Part shown: positions 17,996-29,600 of the stretch, piece by piece | Layout: the number at the start of each line of letters is the position of its first letter | Position numbering within the stretch: the stretch's first letter is position 1 | Origin: Helianthus annuus | Lineage: Eukaryota > Streptophyta > Magnoliopsida > Asterales > Asteraceae | Reading direction: 5' to 3' | NCBI RefSeq assembly: GCF_002127325.2 | Contig: NC_035436.2 | Coordinates: 20,557,645 to 20,621,644, forward strand | DNA: 64,000 nucleotides | Notes under the pieces: model-generated | Databases searched by the model: none | What the model was told of the DNA's origin: nothing | What the model saw: the letters and a program-made list of their open reading frames with translations, nothing else | Position numbers and translations under genes: made by a program

Positions 17996-20531
17996 ATGGG
18001 GGAGTACTGGCCAGAAATCTATCCTCAGAGAAAGGCTTTTTGTCGCCATGGTAGTCGTGGACCCGGTAAGAAATTGTTGTTTACTTGTATTTGTATTTGT
18101 AATCTGATTCTGATTATAAAGGATTTGAATAATTAAACAGATCCGGTGAACAATAAGATACTGTCTGCGTTTCGAAACGTAAAATCATTTCCTTTAGAGA
18201 GGATAATCATGCAGTTTTGGCGACTAGTGAAAACCTCTAGCGGCACTAGACTTTTATGTAATTTTAACCCTTATGCCTATTCGTGTTCAAACCATCGTCT
18301 CCGGAAATATAGGTCGTCTTGTTGCCAGTATTCCTATGCTCTTAGTGATCGGGTTGTAGTAGATGACGACGCTACGATCATATACGGTGCGCCACCATCC
18401 ACTGCAATCCTGAACCAATTTCCAGAGGTGGTTCTGGATCTTAGGGCTCACCGGGGGACTCCTTTGGTGGATCTTGCTTTGGAATGTGAGCTAACTTGTT
18501 TTATGATGCTGCCTGCGTTTTCTTTTACTCACTGCGTTGGTGTCATTGAAGTTTCTGTAAGATATCCTTGCCATCTTCTACAAATTTACCAAGAGTTGCA
18601 ACGTGAACTACTGGTAGGTGCATGTGTTACTTAAGTTACCTACATGATTCTTAGAGCACCTCTAGCGGGGCGCTATATGCCCCAAAAAGCCAAACATAGC
18701 GCCCAATGGCGCCCTCTACACCACGACGAGGGGCTTTATCAGACAAAACAAGATGGCAGCGCCATCACCTTCGTGGCGCTATGGGGGTTGCTTTCAAAAA
18801 ATGGACCAATAAAAATAGTTAGTGTTTTTTTAATTAATTAATAAAATTGAAAATTAATATTTAGGTAATGGTTGGTAGGGGCTTTATGACTACGAGCTCT
18901 AGTGATATAACGCCCCATAAACCCCCTGTGTGATGTGGCACGACACGTGTCGCATAACGCCCACAAAGGGGCTTTATGACTACGGATGGCCTTACAATTA
19001 TATATCGTTGATAAAATGTTTTATATTACTTGTGTTTTGTTTGTCTGCAGAGGGAGGGTTTGTATATCGTTCCTCCACTACGACTTTTGATGCCTTGCAA
19101 GGTAATTATTAAGAACCTTCACATTCGAGCCTTCACCTTCATCTATATAAAAACACATCTTTCTTTAGATTTTGGTACTTGTTCTAAAACAACTCACATC
19201 CAACTCTCTATCTCTACCTATCATCTACTCAGAAAAAACTTATTTTATTTTATTTTTTTCTTCCCTACACACTCACAATTACAATATGGAGGGTTAAATA
19301 TGACCCTCTAAATATAGAGTTGTACTTTATTTAAATTTTTCTCTATTCTAGAGATTCCAAAGTGATAGTGTTTTTGTTGTTTCCTCTATATAATATAGAA
19401 TAGAGGCTCCAATGTGAATGCTCTAAATAAATAATGTTTCTAACTGGGTAGAACAGTATGACTGACTATGTATGATTTCTCATTTAATACTTTTCTCTCT
19501 TTAAACAGGCTACTACCGGGGATTTCCTACTTGCCGTGAGAGAAATTGAAAAGGCATTACAAGTGGCTGTTGAATCACATGCTATAACTCTTGGTCAAGT
19601 CTGGGTCACCTATGAGAATTCTCATCGTAAGAAGAGACGGGCGTTATTAGGCAAACTTAGATCTTATTGTGTTGCTAGTCCCCATGGCAATGATCACATG
19701 TCTTTTATGAAGCGTTTCTATCAACAGCTTTTTGTTCTTCCTTTGGAAAAGGCGGAGCGCGGTCTAGTTGCGAGGACACTTGAAACTCGTCAGGCACACC
19801 TGTGTAGAAACATCTTTAAGTTTAGTGATAACAAGGGGGTCTTGGCGGTACTCTCAGCCGGTGCAAAATGTACTTCTTTTGCGATATGCTTGAAGAGTTC
19901 TCACATGGGAGAGTGTGACTACGTGTTTGAGTTTTTCTGGCCCCTAAGTCCTAACCCCTTGCCCTTGATGGAGGCTTTGATACTGACACTAAGGGAGTAT
20001 TTGCCAAGTTTCAGGTATGCTGCTTCTGGGGCACAACTTGGTGATGAATTACTTGTTGTAGATGTTGAGAATTCTTCTTCTGGGAGTGGGAGCAACCCTG
20101 CCAAGATTTTCCCAAAAACTGAACTGTCAGAAACACACAAAGCATTACAAGAAACAGGTAAGAAGAGAAAGTCCACTAAGAAGAGAAAGTCCACTAAGGG
20201 TCAAAGTGAGTTGACTGAAGCATATCAATATCCCTTGACCAACGTTGAAGATCCAGAAGGTGAGGATGAGCTAGTCATTTTAGCAGTTTATAAAGTTGAT
20301 CACAGTTTATTCTTTCTCCCAAGCTCAACTACATTTGAAAGTTTAATGGAGAAAATTAACCTAGAGTTTGAGTTGAATCCAGCTGGTACCTACAAGATCA
20401 AGTACCAAGTTCTTCCCGGAGAATGGTATAGTCTAACTGATGGCACATGCTTAAAGAGCTGCATTTCATCGTATCGGACATCAAACAACATTGATCACAT
20501 TAAGTTATTGGTGCTACCAGTGGAGAAGTAA
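17996..20531 (+). CDS. NLP-related protein with PB1-like domain and no RWP-RK domain, copy A (538 aa, four exons)
   Basis: Exons 17996-18065, 18141-18613, 19051-19101 and 19509-20531 join in frame with GT-AG introns. Residues about 48-195 match the first N-terminal (GAF-like) part of NIN-like proteins (FWRLVKTSSG, GTPLVDLALECELTCFMMLPAF, CVGVIEVSVRYP). Residues about 199-390 match the second part (IEKALQVAVESHAITLGQVWV, ARTLETRQAHLC, CDYVFEFFWPLSPNP). Residues 415-429 are basic (KKRKSTKKRKSTK), a likely nuclear signal. Residues 452-538 resemble the PB1 domain that closes NLPs. Known: NLPs bind nitrate-response DNA through RWP-RK, which lies between these parts. Here that stretch is a short linker without it. 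I infer a nuclear partner of PB1 proteins, not a DNA binder. The start is the first exon ATG (MGEYWPEIYPQRK), conserved in copies B and C. Confidence 0.85.
18654..18991. mobile_element. MITE in intron 2 of copy A
   Basis: The ends are GAGCACCTCTAGCGGGGCG and GACTACGGATGGCC, flanked by TTA (18651-18653 and 18992-18994). It is 338 bp, GC-rich at both ends, PIF/Harbinger-like. The decayed copy C reads GATTCTTACAA at the same place with no insert, giving a precise empty site. Confidence 0.8.
19113..19423. mobile_element. MITE in intron 3 of copy A
   Basis: Imperfect inverted ends (GAACCTTCACATTCGAGCC and GGCTCCAATGTGAATGCTC) are flanked by TAA on both sides. It is 311 bp. Copy B has the same insertion with better-preserved ends; copy C lacks it. 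Confidence 0.8.
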
Positions 20532-21945
20532 TAGTTAATTTTCATATTATGGTATGTTATTAGTTGAAGAAAAAACTTATTATGTATATTTTCATGTTTT
20601 TAAGACGATGTATGTATCCTGCATGATGATGGCAGAACTCAGAAGGTACTGAATCTAATCTAGCATGTGTTTGTTTGATGACACTATTTGATATGTTACA
20701 CGTATTTGATATGTTATGGAGAAAACTAAGCAGATTTTTGAGTTGAATCCAGGTTTGATCTAGTCTACAAAGCCCCTACAGTTTTCATGTTAGCAATTTT
20801 TTATGGAAAATTGCCAAAATGGCCATCCACCAAAATCACTTTCAAATTTGGCCACCTCAGGCTTCCTTGTGGCACATCAAGCACGGGATGTGTAATCCAT
20901 TCATTGATGCGTCTGAAAGTGCATGGGATGCGTCTGCAAAACTGCAAGTGGTTAAGCCGATAACTCCATCAATCCATTAAACCAGAAACCCAATTTCTTC
21001 AAAATTGCTAAATCTAACTTCCAAAAACTCAAAGAAACGATAGGCTGACACGACTCGAACCCAAGTGTAAAAGATAATTAAGGTAGTCAAATTAATAAAA
21101 TACAAATTTTCACCTCTAAACCTAACTCCTAGCGATTCCAGCAGGTAACATCCAGAGAATTTGGTTTTATGTTGTAAAGTTTTTGGGTCTAAAGTGTAAA
21201 TGAAGAGACATGTGACAAGTAACTTGGAAGCAAGTTACAACATGAGTTAACTCAAGGTGTAAATGATATTATATCCACGTATTTGTTTAGGGGTATCTAT
21301 CCTATATATAAAACCAGAAAACAAATACACTATGGAAATGGAGTTGATGGGTATCCTGTGCTACCCCTACTTGTACAGTACATCCATCACTACGATAGTA
21401 GGTGGTTTAATGGGTCAGACATGGAAAAGAGTAGTCGGTTGGGGTTAGTAATGGAACCGTGGCTTGCTCTTATGGGAAAGCAATTTACACATGGAAAAGA
21501 GTAGTTTGAGATTTTGCATGGCTATCCATGCATTGCATGGATGAAAGCAATTTACACATGGAACAGAGTAGTTTGAGATTTTGCATGGCTATCCATGCAT
21601 TGCATGGATGATGTCAACCACCTTGATTCTGGTGGGTTCCATACACTAATGTGATTATTTTGGTAAACCGTTCTGGCTTTGGGAAGGGGACAACAATTGT
21701 ATTTAGGCCATGAGTGATTCTCATCACTTGAGATTTCCGCATGCGGGGTAGAAAACGTATATACCCAAAAAAAATTTATATGACCGGGGGTCGAAAACGT
21801 ATATACCCAAAAATTTTGATACGAAAACTACATGCACTCCTCTACTGATCGAAAAATTAGAGGGGTTGGCCGCCCCCTCCCGCCCAATAGAAGCTGCGCC
21901 CATTGATGGGATGATGGCGTTGCCTTGTGAACCGAACTTGGTCAT
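20532..21945. other. 3' flank of copy A and intergenic DNA
   Basis: Similarity to locus B ends at about 20661. The remainder is AT-rich with no gene. At 21476-21609 a 67-bp unit (AAGCAATTTACACATGGAA, then a 19-bp palindrome ATCCATGCATTGCATGGAT) occurs twice in tandem. The last few bases, GTCAT at 21941-21945, are the target duplication of the Tat element. Confidence 0.7.
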
Positions 21946-22364
21946 TGAAGAAACACTGACCTTAACAACTCCGAAAGCTTCAACGATCAATGACTCGAAC
22001 GTGTGGCTGCAAAACAGAAACACCGTTAGGACTCGTTACAGGAATGGGGTTATTCCTGTAACCACCCTCCGGCGTGAGAATAAGTATTCGTTTTTGGGAG
22101 AAGTATGTGAAGGGAAAAGTGTATGGGAATTAGATGATCATACCTTACGTATTTGTCTATATTTATAGGTTCTCCATTAGGGTTTCCCTTATTTTAGGAT
22201 GCGCTCCGATAAAGTGGAGATTTACACGATCTTCCCGAAAAGTGGGAGATTTAGTTATGCACCTTCCTTATAGATATGGAAGGTTCTAGAATAATTCTTG
22301 GTATTTATGTTAATATAAAAGGTTGTAACCGGGTCGGGTGATCGACGCGGGTCACACCTCGTCA
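21946..22364 (-). repeat. 3' LTR of the Tat element
   Basis: On the plus strand it runs from TGAAGAAACACTGACC to GGTCACACCTCGTCA. It contains the same TATA-type word as the other LTR (CTATATTTATAG, 22157-22168). The polypurine tract abuts it at 22365. Confidence 0.95.
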
Positions 22365-22378
22365 TGTCCCCCCAGTCC
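22365..22378 (-). promoter_or_regulatory. Polypurine tract of the Tat element
   Basis: Read leftwards it is GGACTGGGGGGACA directly before the LTR start TGACGAGG, the position where plus-strand DNA synthesis of LTR elements is primed. Confidence 0.8.
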
Positions 22379-22590
22379 GAGCTCATGGAGGGAGTCCATT
22401 AGGTCGGACTAAGAGAAAAAGAAAAAGAAAAAAGGTGAACTCGTAATGATTTGTGTGACGACCTTTGGAAATGACGGCGAAAATATTGGATGTGACAGTT
22501 GGGTCATCTTGTCAATGACAGCTGTCTTTTCCCGTGGTTGACACGTGCGTCGATTCGTACACATTTTTGAATTTGAAAAGTCTTTGTAGC

Positions 22591-22598
22591 TTATAAAG
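22591..22598 (+). promoter_or_regulatory. TATA box of the antisense gene
   Basis: TTATAAAG lies 68 bp upstream of the ATG at 22666, on the strand opposite to pol and outside the LTR. The spacing suits a short leader. Assignment is by position and consensus only. Confidence 0.5.
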
Positions 22599-22665
22599 GA
22601 CGATGCCTTAAACGGAGGTTCAAGAAATCTCCCCCAAATTACTCCGTCATCATCCTCTCTATTCC

Positions 22666-25519
22666 ATGGCTTCGAAAACGACCGAATCTTCTTCCGCCGC
22701 TGCCGCCTCCACGGACGTACTACTTTGCAAATGGGGCGTGATGTCTTTCAACAATTTGGTCCATGATTATGGCATTAGGGCTGAATGGAATCCTGTGTTG
22801 CCGTCAAAAACCGACACCGCCTTTCCCCTGAAAGCAGGTAAAATCACTTTGTTTAGTGATTTTTTCAAGTTTTGCAACTTCCGATTACCCATCACCAAAT
22901 TTTTGAAATTGGTGCTTGATTTCTACCGTATCCACATTTCTCAAGTACATCCTCTTGGCCTTGTGAAACTTCGACAATTCGAGTATGCCTGCGTAGCTCT
23001 TGGTCACATCCCAGAACTGGTTGTCTTTAGGGCTTTCTTCGTACTTGTGTGGAAATCCCCTTTCTTTACTTTTGATCGGCGGGATACAGATGTATCGTGT
23101 CTGAGGGAGATCCCTACTAGTTCTAGAGACAAGGATTGGAAGAAAAAGTTCTTCTACCTGGATGCCAGTGCTATTCCCGGGGAAATGCATTGGCAAGATA
23201 AAGGACCGAAGGATAAAGTGAAGGATGATGCTCCCCCTGCAGATTTGTACGCGTCGAACGCGTTGTATGTGAAATTGTGTGGCCGTCCCTTTGAGTGCAC
23301 TATCATTCCAGAAGGGGCCCTAGTGATGGCCGGCATGAGCCTGTTATGGCCGGATATAAAGCGTTATCCCTCATTCCAACGGGAAGATGGAGGTATGCTG
23401 ATATCACCACACCTGGTTAACATGTTTTTAACTCAGGTATTTATTATTATTTTTAATCACGTATTTTGCGCAGGGGAGTGGGGGATGTTTGACTTTATCG
23501 ATCCACCACGTCATCTTGCGTTGAAACCCAACGACCGGAGGCTTGATGAAGGGGAACCGGATGTGTTGAAAGTGCATCTGGAGCAGTTTCTTCTACCGAC
23601 TATGCCAGCGGATCCCTTGGAGTATATCGCTCCCTTGTCGGGTATGGCGGCCGCTGTTACAGCATCGTCAGAGAAAAAACCTATCCGGCTGAAACTGTCT
23701 GGGAAAAAGCATGCAGCAACTTCTGTCAGTGTGCCCGCGATGGAAGAGACGCCCACCGCGAGTCGTGAAGTTTCCTTAGCCTCCGACCTGACCAGTCCTG
23801 GCCGTGTTTCAAAAAAGAGGAAAATTTTTGTGGCACCTACGCTGAGCGCGTTTCAGGCGGTGCAAGCCGCGTGTGCGATTTCACCAGGTATTTCATTTTA
23901 AGTAACCTTATGACATATTGGTGTCCCTGCTGATAGCGTCCATCTGGGCTTGTGGTGTAGGTACCTTTGTGGGAATATCATCCGGGGTTGTGACAGCCAC
24001 TGTTGTTTCGACTGTGGCGGCGTCATGTACTGGTAGTAATGTCAGCATGTCTGTGGGTCCACAAGTTTCAGCTTCATTCGCTCCCGCTGTGGGCTGCGTC
24101 ATGCCCATTCCTAGTTCCACGGTATCCATAGCCGTAACTTCCGAGCCGCTATCATCGCTTCGATCAGGTGGTCTTGACACAGTTCTTCCTGACCCGCCCA
24201 AAGACATGTTTGCTGGTTTCGACACAAATGCTGCTGCCGCGTCGACCGCGCATGAGGCAACTAGCGTGGGAGGAGGTGACAATCGTGCGTCGAGCAGCGG
24301 CATTACTGACGATGGTGCTCGTTTGATTGACGATCTGTTTATACCTACCGTTTGTTGGGATCCTCATGCCCAGGATAAGCGTTACCAGCCTCAATGGAAA
24401 ATTGCTGAATCTTCCCGACTGATCTTTCCTCCAGTTGTCCAACATTGGGTTGAGAGGGCGTACCCCCCCGCCGAAGCGGCGTATGTTGAGGGGTTAAACA
24501 ATGAAGATTTGATGAATTCGTCCATATCAGATTCTGTGACCCTACCTCGCCGGTTGGTAGAGATACGGCGCCGGTGGGTGCGTGATAACGCCCAACTTCA
24601 TGAGGCCCGGGTCATTATCCAAGAACTGAGGGATGACAAGCATCGCCTCGAAAGTCAACTGCAGACCGCTGGTTTGAAAGAGGCCCGATTTTTGTCAGAG
24701 AAGAATAAGGCCGAGGAAGATTTGCGAAGGGTAACTGAGCATCTTGCCGAGGAGAGGATCTTATGGGCCCGCGATATGGCGGAAAAAGATCGGGTCTTGG
24801 CTAAGGCGAGAAATGTGCAAGAGGAGTTGGAACGTAAGGCTGTGGCGGAAGCTCAGAAGGTGAGACACGAGTTATCAGCCCAATTGGAAAAATTTCGTGT
24901 TGACACTGATTTTGTGTCCCAGGTGCAGGAGCGGTATCAAGATTTGACAGCTGAAGTTGAAGCTTGCCACACCAAGATCCGACTGATGCAAGGAGAGCTA
25001 GAGGAGCGTGAAGCAAAATTCAAAGAGATGCAGGATCATTGTGACTCCCTTGTTACTCAAAACAACAAGCTTGCCGCTTCGTCGTCTTCCAAATTAAAAG
25101 AAGTGGAGAATGCGCTGGTACAATCTCATGCAGAGATTGATGATTTGACCAGTCAACTGGCGGCATTGCGGGGAGACAGGAATTGGTTGATAACTAACGG
25201 GCTAGTGGGGGCGTTCGAATATCTGCGTGAGTCGTCCCATTTTACCGGCCTGATTGACCGTCTGTCCGCCGCGGCCTACCAATCCGGGCATCATGATGGG
25301 GTACTTAAAGGCTACATGGATTGCCAACAGGTGGAGAGAGTGCCGCCGGATTTCCAGATTACCAAAAATAAGTTGCAGGCCGATATGGCGAGTGCTCTTG
25401 AGGCGGCGTATACCGAACCTTTACCGTGTTATGGCGATCTGATGGATAAGGTGAATGAGGATGGCATAGAGTCCCTTCGTCTGATGCTGGACCCCGCGGA
25501 TGAATCTGAAGAAGACTGA
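22666..25519 (+). CDS. Antisense gene of the Tat element: gypsy-type transposon domain plus coiled coil (about 899 aa)
   Basis: Opposite strand to pol. Two frames join if introns 23393-23473 (81 nt) and 23888-23960 (73 nt; alternative acceptor at 23996) are removed. Both are GT-AG, and the second restores the frame exactly. Residues about 55-130 (FPLKAGKITLFSDFFKFCNF, GLVKLRQFEYACVALGHIPE) resemble the 'putative gypsy type transposon' domain (Pfam Transposase_28). Residues about 590-800 form a long charged coiled coil (LRDDKHRLESQLQ, EEDLRRVTEHLAEERI, QGELEEREAKFKEMQ). The tail is acidic (DPADESEED). Known: antisense frames of this kind occur in some Tat elements, function unresolved. No catalytic motif is seen, so I propose no activity. 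Unspliced, the first frame would end at 23901. Confidence 0.72.
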
Positions 25520-25736
25520 CTGTTCCTTTATTCATATTGTTGCTTATTCTGTACTCTTGTTAACACTGTTTGAATTGGGTTTAGTGCCCATTTTCTGTTT
25601 TGATTTGACAGCTATGTTAATGCAAATGTCATGATTTCTGACACCGCCGGCTTGCAAAGTATGACTTTGTGGCTTGTGATGATTACTTCTAATTAATATA
25701 TCTGATGTCATCACTGTCAAAACTTTTTTAACTGCT

Positions 25737-25745
25737 ACTATAAAT
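25737..25745 (+). promoter_or_regulatory. TATA-like box before the second antisense frame
   Basis: CTATAAATT lies 36 bp before the ATG at 25782, in the 260-bp gap between the two plus-strand frames. By consensus only. Confidence 0.35.
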
Positions 25746-25781
25746 TTACCCTTCGTTTCCATTTTTGGTTATGTTCTTGCA

Positions 25782-26222
25782 ATGGAAAGAAAACGATACA
25801 GGCAAAGACTTTCCGAAATTTTTCGGGTGCTTGATGCTGCCGATGGCCTGTGGATGCTACAGCAACCGGTAACAAGATCAATGCTTAGGGCCCGGAGACC
25901 CATCCCAAATGCTGCTCCGGTTCGTGCAAACCGAGCCTGTCAAAGTCTCGTTGTTCTGGATCCTCCACCGGAGGATCCCGGAGTACAACTATCAGCTGAC
26001 ATACTAACTGGCTTAATTCCGGTGGACCCTGAACGACGATACCGTCTGACCTACCAACGTCAGTCCGGTAGTCGGAGGAGGCAGCAGGTGGATGGCACTG
26101 GCTTGGAGCCCCAAATGGTTGGTTGTTCAGCTGTCAACCCAGTGGTGGTGGTGGACGACGGTGATGGTGATGATGCGGGGGTGCCTACCCCTGCAGTGGT
26201 GACGGCACCCCACCTTTCTTAA
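25782..26222 (+). CDS. Small antisense frame of the Tat element, unknown (146 aa)
   Basis: MERKRYRQRLSEIFRVLDAADG begins a basic N-terminus, followed by a proline-rich middle (PIPNAAPVRANRA, LDPPPEDPGVQLS) and an acidic VVVDDGDGDDAG segment. I recognise no domain. It is uninterrupted, follows its own TATA-like word and lies between the large antisense gene and the end of pol. It could be a second plus-strand protein of the element or a chance frame. Confidence 0.45.
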   Translation: MERKRYRQRLSEIFRVLDAADGLWMLQQPVTRSMLRARRPIPNAAPVRANRACQSLVVLDPPPEDPGVQLSADILTGLIPVDPERRYRLTYQRQSGSRRRQQVDGTGLEPQMVGCSAVNPVVVVDDGDGDDAGVPTPAVVTAPHLS

Positions 26223-26624
26223 TAGGTGTTTGTGAACATGTTCTGTATTTTGGTTCCCTTATGTTTGGTTTTTGTAAAAACAGGGACAAGTACTTGGTTT
26301 GTGATTTTTTGAGATAGGTCATGTATATGTAGCAATGCCTATCTATTTTTGGGGCGGTTTATGCATCTATTACCAAGATACCCGCCATAAGCGCTTGTAG
26401 TGGTTACCCTATGACTTATAATGAAAAATATTTCGTGTTTAAGGGTTTTGTTTGTGTTTTTACCAGTTAATGCATTCATTGTGCGATGGTAACTTTTGTA
26501 GTAGATGAACTTGTAATTTTATTGAACTTGCATTAAGCAAAAAGGAAAAAAGTAGAAAATCCCTTAAAGGGTTACAAATGCGAACTGGAAAAGGTAATTA
26601 ACTCTTGCTGTTAGAAGCAAGGCA
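26223..26624. other. Spacer between convergent Tat transcription units
   Basis: AT-rich, without a frame. The plus-strand small gene and the minus-strand pol end on either side, so 3' ends of both transcripts should lie here. No clear AATAAA was identified on either strand. Confidence 0.5.
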
Positions 26625-29600
26625 TTACAAGTAGCATTTCTTCAGCTGTGCGATGTTCCAACTGCGCGGGACTGGCGTGCCGTCTAGTCGGGACAGGCGA
26701 TAGGCCCCTTTGCCCAAGTCTTCTTGGATGACATAGGGACCTTCCCAGTTGGGGCCTAGTTTTCCCGCTGGTTCCGCTCGACTTGCCTCGTTGTCGCGCA
26801 TGACGTAATCGCCTACCTTGAAACTTAGTTTGGCCACCCGTTTGTTGTAATACTTTTCCAGAGCTTTTTTGTATCGTGCCTCGCTGATGGCGGCCGCCTC
26901 GTGCCTCTCTTCCAACTAATCTAGGCCTTCTCTCAGTGACTGGTCATTGTTGTCGTTTTCCCTGAGGCGGCGTAACGATGGCAACCCTGCTTCAGCAGGT
27001 ATCATAGCCTCCATTCCATAAGTAAGGCTGAATGGGGTTTCATTGTTGCTAGTCTTGGGCATTGTTCTATGTGCCCAGAGGACATGTGGCAACTCTTCCA
27101 CCCACGAGCTTCCCTCGTGGCCCAGCCGTTTTTTGATACCTTCCAGCAAGCTCCTGTTCGTCCGCTCTACCTGCCCGTTACCCTGTGGGTGTGCTACCGA
27201 CGTGAAGATCTGCTGAATGCGGAGGTCAGCGCACCATTCTTGGAAAATTCTATCCGTGAACTGCGTCCCATTGTCGCTCACCAGGTAGAGTGATAAGCCA
27301 AACCTGCATACAATGTGTTCCCAAAGAAAGTTTTTGGCGTTTTCTGCCGTTATCTTAGCCAGAGGTTTTGCTTCCACCCATTTGGTAAAGTAGTCAACCG
27401 CCACAATTAAATATTTCAACTTCCCGGGGGCTGGCGGGAAAGGTCCCACGATATCTACAGCCCATTTCTGGAATGGCCATGCTGATGTCACCGGTATAAG
27501 ACTATTTTTGGGCCGAATTGTCTGAGGGGCGAACTTCTGACAGCTGAGGCATCTTCGCAGTTCTCTGACAGCGTCTTCGTGCATCCCGGGCCAGTAATAC
27601 CCCGCGCTATGAATTTTGGCTACCACTGCTCGAGGACCTGCGTGTATACCGCATATGCCCTCGTGTATTTCGCTGATCAGGTATTTCGCTTCTACCGGGG
27701 AGACGCATCGCAGCAGCGGACCCAGGTAAGATTTTCTATACAAGATGCCATCGTTGACCTCGTATTGCAACGCTTTTGTTTGTACCTTTCGTGCTTCGCC
27801 TTTGGCGGAGGGTAACTCGCCGGTTTTCAGAAAAAGCAGGATCGGGGTATACCAACAGGGCTCTTCGACTGTGACGGCGAAAACGCTCCGTGGTTCGATG
27901 GAGGGGGTCTGTAATGTTTCAACTTTTACCTCCCTCTCCATGCCGGAAGTGGCTAGTTTGCTTAAAGCGTCTGCTATCTGATTCTTCCCTCTGTGCACGT
28001 GGTTAAGTGTGACTTTGTCGAAGGAATTCATGAGCTCTTTGGTTTTTGCCAGGTATTTTGCCATTGCCTCGTCTTTTGCTTCATATGTTTCGTTGACTTG
28101 ATTGTTGACCAGCAGTGAGTCGACGTACGCGTCTACCCTGGCTGCCCCCATGGATTTTGCCATTCGTAAACCAGCCAGTAACGCCTCGTATTCCGCCTCG
28201 TTGTTAGAACACTCGAAATCAAAACGTAAGGCGTACATTAGCCTGATTTGGTCCGGACTTATCAGCATCAGCCCTGCCCCAGACCCTTTTCCACTAGACG
28301 ATCCATCTGTGTACAACTTCCAAGTCTGCCTCGCTGTGCTCGTTTCTGGTATGTCTTGGACAACCGGGTCCGTGACTACCTCTCCTTCTGGTATTTCGGC
28401 TAAAAAATCGGCAATGACTTGTCCCTTGACTGCTGTGCGTTTCTGATATTCGATATCCAGGGCTCCCAGCTCGATAGCCCATTTGGCCAACCGACCCGAG
28501 ACCTCCGGTTTGTGCAGGATCTGCTGTAGCGGGTAGTTAGTTAAGATCTGTACGCGGTGTGCCTGAAAGTATCTTCTTAATCGCCTAGTGGCGTGTACTA
28601 ATGCTAATACCAGCTTTTCCAGCGTAGGGTAGCGCGTTTCAGGCCCCGCCAATACCCGGCTTATGTAGTATATGGGCGTTTGTTTTCCTTCCCGTTCAAC
28701 CATGAGCACAGCGCTTACCGCTGTGTGGGCCGCCGCCAGATACATTTTTAGCACTTCACCGTGTCTGGGCGCGGTCAACGTAGGTAGCTTTTCTATGAAA
28801 CGCTTCATTTCCTGCAAAGCTCGTTCCGCTTCCTCGGTCCATTTGAAATTCTTTTTGTCGAGACAATCTTTCAGCGTTTTTATAAATGGCAGTGATTTTT
28901 CAGCATGCCTTGCAAGGAACCTGTTGATTGCTACTAGTCGTCCATTTAGGGCTTGAGCTTCCTTCAGCGTTCGGGGGGAAGGCATCCGCGATATGGCGGT
29001 TATTTTTTCTGGGTTAGCTTTAAAGCCGTCGCGGGTAACTACTACCCCCAGAAATTTTCCCTCTTCCACCCCAAAAGAGCACTTTTTTGGGTTTAACTTT
29101 ATGTTATACTTTCTGAGCCGCTGGAAAGTTTCTTCTATGTCTGCCAACATTTGTTTTTCTTCGCTGCTTTTTATTACCAGGTCGTCTACGTAGACTTCCA
29201 AGTTTCGCCCGATCTGTGTTTCGAAAACCTTGTCCATGAGGCGCTGGTAAGTGGCTCCTGCATTCCGTAGCCCAAAAGGCATTTTGGTGTAACAAAAGAT
29301 GCCAACGTCGGTGTGGAAGGCTGTTTTTTCTTCGTCTTCCTTGGCCATCTTGATCTGGTGGTATCCCTTATACGCGTCCAGAAAACACTTGTATCGATAC
29401 GGTACCAGGGAGTCAACTTTTAAATCAATTTCTGGCAACGGGTATGCGTCTTTCGGACACGCCTTGTTCAGATCCTTGAAGTCAATGCACATCCGCCATG
29501 TGCCGTCTGGCTTTTTAACCATGACCGGGTTAGACACCCAGGTATGGTACTGTGTTTCTCTGAGGATTCCAGCTTCCACTAACTTGCGTACCTCCTTAAC

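Noticed and set aside
23436..23473. 38-nt intron GTATTTATT to GCGCAG in the antisense gene
   Set aside because: Too short for a plant intron and would break the frame; the 81-nt intron 23393-23473 is better.
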